Position numbers and translations under genes: made by a program
The notes under the pieces: model-generated
Databases searched by the model: none
What the model was told of the DNA's origin: nothing
What the model saw: the letters and a program-made list of their open reading frames with translations, nothing else
From: Methylococcaceae bacterium UBA662
Lineage (GTDB): Bacteria > Pseudomonadota > Gammaproteobacteria > Methylococcales > Methylomonadaceae
Direction of reading: 5' to 3'
DNA: 41,891 bases
Assembly (NCBI GenBank): GCA_002299425.1
Contig: DBNW01000005.1
Span: forward strand, 3,847-45,737
In this document: one piece after another, positions 38,436 through 41,891 of the stretch
Layout of the letters: each line of letters starts with the position of its first letter
Position numbering within the stretch: the first letter of the stretch is position 1

Positions 38436-39371
38436 TCAATAACGCGGCTTCCAGCCTATGAGACCGGCAATTATGTAAGCTAAGTATTTGATTTTAATTG
38501 GAAATAAAAACCAAGCTTTGAGCAAGGGGGCTATAACGCACGGTACGCTGCAACGTGCATACTGCAAATGGTGTAAGGCAAATGCTGCGTGATAACGGGC
38601 AAGCTGGCGGCGAAATTGCCAGTTAGACAAACACCGCCCGTCCGGGCTGCACAAGCCCCATTTCTTTTTTGCGCCTGTGAGCAGGACTGTACGGTAGTCA
38701 ATGGCGCGTATTTTTTTATTGCCTTGTTGTGCATGCTGCCGGTACAAAGTTGTCGGATAGGCCAATTTGATAAAGGGATACACCCTGGACAGTCGTAGCC
38801 ATAAGTCCCAGTCTTCGCTGTAGGGCAACGCTTCGTCAAACAATCCGCATCGGGCGAAGACATCTTTTCGAAACAGGGCCGTGCTGGTTAGCATCCAGCA
38901 ATCCAGTAGCAGCAAATGGTATATCCAGCCTGAAAATTCCGGGTCTATAGCATCACTGGGGTTGACTTTAAAGTCGCTGGGTTTGGGGAATTCCCCCCCG
39001 GCATTGGCATGCCAATGCGTGAAGCTGCTGTAGACGACGCCGTATTCGGGGTTGTTCAGTAATGCGTTGACTTGCCTTGACAGTTTATCGGGAAACCAAT
39101 AGTCGTCATGATCCAGTAGGCATAGAAATACGCCGCTGGCCTCTTGTATGCCCCGATTGCGCGCAGCACAAACCCCCGTGTTTTGTTGTTGTATCAGTTT
39201 CAGACGGTCGCCAAAAGTTTGAATTATCGGCAACGTTTGGTCAGAAGAGCCGTCATCGACCACAATCAGCTCAATGGCTGGATAATCTTGCGCCAGAACG
39301 CATGCGATGGTTTCGGCTATGTACTGTTGGCAGTTGTAAGAGGGGATAATGACGGAAACCAGGGGCGGCAT
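38436..39371 (-). CDS. Family 2 glycosyltransferase
   Basis: A 311-residue GT-A fold glycosyltransferase that adds a sugar from a nucleotide-sugar donor to a lipid-linked or polymer acceptor. It has the GT2 N-terminus PLVSVIIPSYNCQQYIAETI, the donor-site LIVVDDGSSDQT, NTGVCAARNRG and a DxD-like motif in LLDHDDYWFPDK (near residues 86-95). The acceptor-site ED is in YSEDWDLWLRLS. It starts 2 bases after the sulfotransferase stop, so the genes are likely co-transcribed. The sugar cannot be told from sequence. Confidence 0.93.
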   Translation of the reverse strand: MPPLVSVIIPSYNCQQYIAETIACVLAQDYPAIELIVVDDGSSDQTLPIIQTFGDRLKLIQQQNTGVCAARNRGIQEASGVFLCLLDHDDYWFPDKLSRQVNALLNNPEYGVVYSSFTHWHANAGGEFPKPSDFKVNPSDAIDPEFSGWIYHLLLLDCWMLTSTALFRKDVFARCGLFDEALPYSEDWDLWLRLSRVYPFIKLAYPTTLYRQHAQQGNKKIRAIDYRTVLLTGAKKKWGLCSPDGRCLSNWQFRRQLARYHAAFALHHLQYARCSVPCVIAPLLKAWFLFPIKIKYLAYIIAGLIGWKPRY

Positions 39372-39373
39372 GT

Positions 39374-40348
39374 TTACACCTCTTGGCCAAAAAGCCGTTC
39401 TAAAAAACGCACCGGTTTACCAAGAAACCACCATTGGGAGCGCAGTACTTTGTTTAGGGTGTGTTGTGATTCAGAACGGGACTGGTAAACCGTGCGTAAT
39501 TGTTCTGTCAGTAAAGGGCAAAAAGACCGTTGCCAGTTTTCTACGGTCGAGCGGATTTGATCAATTTTGTTAAAGTCGGCTGCGTTTTGGCTGATGCGGT
39601 TTAATTGTTGGTAAAGTTCAGCCGCTAATAACGGCAGTTCAGCCGGGTTGTCTCCAGCTAAAGTTTTCGTTTGGTGATGGATAAACTCGTGGTCAAGAAA
39701 AGCCAGCAGAGCTTCTTTGGCGGTGTCTGGCGCAACGGGGAAGTTAAACGCTAAGGCTTTTTCGATAGCGGTGAATGCGGACACGGGGTCGGATGCCAAG
39801 GTTTTAAATTCTATTAAGGCGCGCGGTAAGCCGCGTGTCCATAATTCTGCGTCGAGGTAATGAAGCAGCCACAGTAGATGGGCTTTTTCTAACGAAAAAC
39901 CATCACGCCGCTTTAAGGAAAGATAAACGTCATCAGGATGCCGAAGTAGGATTAAAAACTTAGGGTTAACACCTGCTTTTTGTAAAATAGGCAGCCACCA
40001 AGGTAACAAGCGGCAAATACGGGGGTCTTTAATGGCCCAAACCGGTGCGTTTGAAAAATCTTGCTTTAAGTAACGCAGGATTTTTTTTGCATACTGTTCA
40101 AGCGTTTCGGTGTTTTGCCACTGAGCGGGCCTGGGTAAAAAATCATCCCATGCTGAGTTGATGGCCAATAACGCCGCCTCATTGGTGTCGGCAATGTTGC
40201 TGTGTTCAAAGTAACCCTTAGGATTAATGTGAGCATGGCCGGCGTAGAGTTTTTTTCCTAAGTGAACGCCTAAGGCTTGCAACAAGCCTGTAGTGGCAGA
40301 GGTTCCGCTGCGGTGCATGCCTAGGACGATTAAGGCGTGGCTGTTCAT
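39374..40348 (-). CDS. Sulfotransferase-family protein
   Basis: A 324-residue protein with the PAPS-type 5'-phosphosulfate loop GMHRSGTSATTGLLQALGVH (residues 9-28) and a 3'-phosphate site KFLILLRHPDDVYLSLKRRD. These fit the bacterial sulfotransferase superfamily. Proteins of this kind, placed among glycosyltransferases, may sulfate polysaccharide or lipid. The active base His/Glu is not certain, and some family members have lost sulfotransferase activity. It lies between the flippase and GT2 genes with gaps of 14 and 2 bases. Confidence 0.8.
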   Translation of the reverse strand: MNSHALIVLGMHRSGTSATTGLLQALGVHLGKKLYAGHAHINPKGYFEHSNIADTNEAALLAINSAWDDFLPRPAQWQNTETLEQYAKKILRYLKQDFSNAPVWAIKDPRICRLLPWWLPILQKAGVNPKFLILLRHPDDVYLSLKRRDGFSLEKAHLLWLLHYLDAELWTRGLPRALIEFKTLASDPVSAFTAIEKALAFNFPVAPDTAKEALLAFLDHEFIHHQTKTLAGDNPAELPLLAAELYQQLNRISQNAADFNKIDQIRSTVENWQRSFCPLLTEQLRTVYQSRSESQHTLNKVLRSQWWFLGKPVRFLERLFGQEV

Positions 40349-40362
40349 GGTCGGTGTTGTTC

Positions 40363-41853
40363 CTAAAACAGTTGGGTTTTTTTGGCTAAACGGGACATCA
40401 GTTCTTGTTCAAGTCCTTGGGGTTTTCTCATTAAAAACCACAAGCTGAATAAAACCGCACCAAACACGGCTGCACCGATGCCAATTAGGGCGGGCAGTAA
40501 AAAGGCTGGCGGCAACGTGGCCCAAACGGTGTGGCAATAGTCAAGCGCCAAAAACATGAGGGCACCTGCTATAACAGGACGTATCCAAGCTGCCAATAAA
40601 GTGGCTAGGGTGATAGATTTGAACAGTTTTAATAGGTAAAAAAAGCGCAGGAAGGCAAGCAGTTGAATGCCTAACAGGGCGTATAAAATAGTGTCGAACC
40701 CGTAATGGTTAGCCGCCAAAAAGTAGACAACAGCCATTCTGATTATTCCCTCGGTAATCAAAAGCAGGGCAAATTCGCGGGCTTTGTTCAACAACAACAA
40801 GAACTGGCCTATGGGTTGGCTAAAGCCGGCGATGGCCGATGAAATGGCTAACACGGCCAGCATGGGCGCCGCTTCCGTGTATTGTCGACCGTAAATGAGG
40901 GTTAAAACCGGTTCTGCGACAGCGGCTAACCCCACACCCGTGGCCACAGCCAATGTGGCGGTGATGTTAAACAGTTTTTTTATATTGGTTTCCAGCCAGG
41001 CTTTATCGTGCTGTTTAGTGGCTAAAGCGGGTAACAAAGCCCGGCCAATGGGGTGCAGCAATTCAAACACGGCCATTGAGGCCAATTCCCCGGCTATGGC
41101 ATAAAAGCCTAGCAACGCCGGGCTGAAAAAGCCGGCCAAAATTAAGCGGTCTGCCTTTTGAGTTAGAAAAATAGCCACGGAACGCACCATGATCCAAAAC
41201 GAAAACCCGGACAGCTCTGCAAAAGCACCTAAGGAAAAGCGCGGGCGGTAAGTATGCATGACATAACTGAGCAAAAGCTTCAGACACGTTCGGGCTAGCC
41301 CGCCTAAAATTAAGGCCCAATAAGAGCGTAGCCAGACGGCCAGGGCAACCGTTGAAATGACACCAAACAGTTGAATCAGCACATTGAATTGGAAATCTTT
41401 GTGGTATTGCAGATTTCTTCTAAAATCGGCGATGCCAATGTTGCCAAAGCCATTGAAAAACATTGAAATAGCCAAAACGTACAGCACCCATTCGTAGCGT
41501 GGGTCGTTATAAAAAAGCCAGGAGAAGAACCCTAGCAGGGCGATGAGCATTGCCGACACCGTATGAACCATTACGGTTAATGTCCAAACGGTGTCGTAGT
41601 GCTTGCGTACCGGATTAGGGTGGCGTATTAGCGCGGTATCGGCACCTAGGTCGGTAAACGCATCGATCAGGCCAATAAACGCGGTCGATACGGCAACGAT
41701 ACCGAAGTCTTCAGGGCTTAACAGCCGTGCCACTACGGCCATCGAGGCTAAGCCTAACAGCCGGATAAACCAGCGCATACCCACAGACCAAAAAGCACCG
41801 CTAATAACCCTTGAGCCTAATGAGCGAACGCGTTCAGACACAACCGAGGCCAA
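40363..41853 (-). CDS. Polysaccharide flippase (Wzx/MOP superfamily)
   Basis: A 496-residue membrane protein with about 12-14 helices, resembling O-antigen/exopolysaccharide flippases that move lipid-linked sugar units across the inner membrane. Near the N-terminus it has the family pattern VISGAFWSVGMRWFIRLLGL and VVARLLSPEDFGIVAVSTAF, and a later QKADRLILAGFFSPALLGFY segment is typical of the lipopolysaccharide biosynthesis (RfbX-like) group. It is the first gene of a block with the sulfotransferase and GT2 genes; a further upstream part of the locus may lie beyond the window edge. Confidence 0.9.
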   Translation of the reverse strand: MASVVSERVRSLGSRVISGAFWSVGMRWFIRLLGLASMAVVARLLSPEDFGIVAVSTAFIGLIDAFTDLGADTALIRHPNPVRKHYDTVWTLTVMVHTVSAMLIALLGFFSWLFYNDPRYEWVLYVLAISMFFNGFGNIGIADFRRNLQYHKDFQFNVLIQLFGVISTVALAVWLRSYWALILGGLARTCLKLLLSYVMHTYRPRFSLGAFAELSGFSFWIMVRSVAIFLTQKADRLILAGFFSPALLGFYAIAGELASMAVFELLHPIGRALLPALATKQHDKAWLETNIKKLFNITATLAVATGVGLAAVAEPVLTLIYGRQYTEAAPMLAVLAISSAIAGFSQPIGQFLLLLNKAREFALLLITEGIIRMAVVYFLAANHYGFDTILYALLGIQLLAFLRFFYLLKLFKSITLATLLAAWIRPVIAGALMFLALDYCHTVWATLPPAFLLPALIGIGAAVFGAVLFSLWFLMRKPQGLEQELMSRLAKKTQLF

Positions 41854-41891
41854 ATTTCAAATGTAAGGTCAGGGCAATCGCGCTTAAATTC

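Noticed and set aside
1..41891. CRISPR arrays, rRNA genes, prophage, pmoCAB genes
   Set aside because: No regularly spaced repeats, rRNA sequence, phage genes or particulate methane monooxygenase genes were seen.

Overview
The window is a chromosomal segment of a methane-oxidising gammaproteobacterium (Methylococcales type). The diagnostic block is a complete soluble methane monooxygenase (sMMO) operon on the minus strand, mmoX-mmoY-mmoB-mmoZ-mmoD-mmoC (36577 down to 31252). It is followed by a small unassigned gene, the GroEL-like mmoG, and the sigma-54 activator gene mmoR. All six di-iron ligands of MmoX sit at the same residue numbers as in the textbook Methylococcus enzyme. The housekeeping genes (rlmB, ccmAB, ubiA, hda, prfC, glnE, pcnB-folK-panBC, panD, prlC) look gammaproteobacterial. 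The species cannot be fixed from sequence alone; the mmoC-orf-mmoG-mmoR arrangement resembles what I recall for Methylomonas/Methylovulum-like strains.

Layout. 1-4194 (+): 3' end of rnr, an AT-rich AIPR-family defence-type gene wedged between rnr and rlmB, then rlmB-ccmA-ccmB with overlapping ends. 4365-5225 (-): ubiA. 5395-7137 (+): a structured leader, then a WrbA-like flavoprotein, a DUF2069 membrane protein and hda. 7203-7279 (-): tRNA-Arg(CCG). 7532-11701 (+): a 1389-residue exported/membrane protein of unknown function. 11904-12299 (-): a glycine-zipper lipoprotein. 12300-12939: degraded ORF and possible insertion-sequence remnants, ending in the prfC terminator. 12940-17706 (-): prfC and glnE. 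18043-20166 (+): a 44-residue lipoprotein, an XpaC-like membrane protein and a TelA-family protein, then a terminator. 20242-24347 (-): panD, panC, panB, folK, pcnB. 24531-27206 (+): two small membrane proteins and oligopeptidase A. 27254-36577 (-): mmoR and the sMMO operon. 36578-37350: mmoX control region. 37351-41853 (-): a PEP-CTERM protein and a polysaccharide block (GT2 glycosyltransferase, sulfotransferase-like protein, flippase).

How the sMMO region works, as read here. A near-perfect sigma-54 (-24/-12) promoter lies about 130 bases upstream of mmoX. A long inverted repeat about 125-150 bases upstream of the inferred transcription start is a good candidate binding site for the sigma-54 activator MmoR, encoded at the far end of the cluster. 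A strong intrinsic terminator separates mmoG from mmoR, so mmoR probably has its own promoter. Inside the operon there is a perfect 14-bp-stem REP-like hairpin between mmoZ and mmoD, a C/G-rich hairpin between mmoX and mmoY, and a 14-bp tandem repeat spanning the mmoC stop codon. These could tune the ratio of hydroxylase to accessory and reductase proteins. A 45-codon hydrophobic ORF lies in the mmoX upstream region. No particulate methane monooxygenase genes and no mmoQ/mmoS two-component genes are present in the window.
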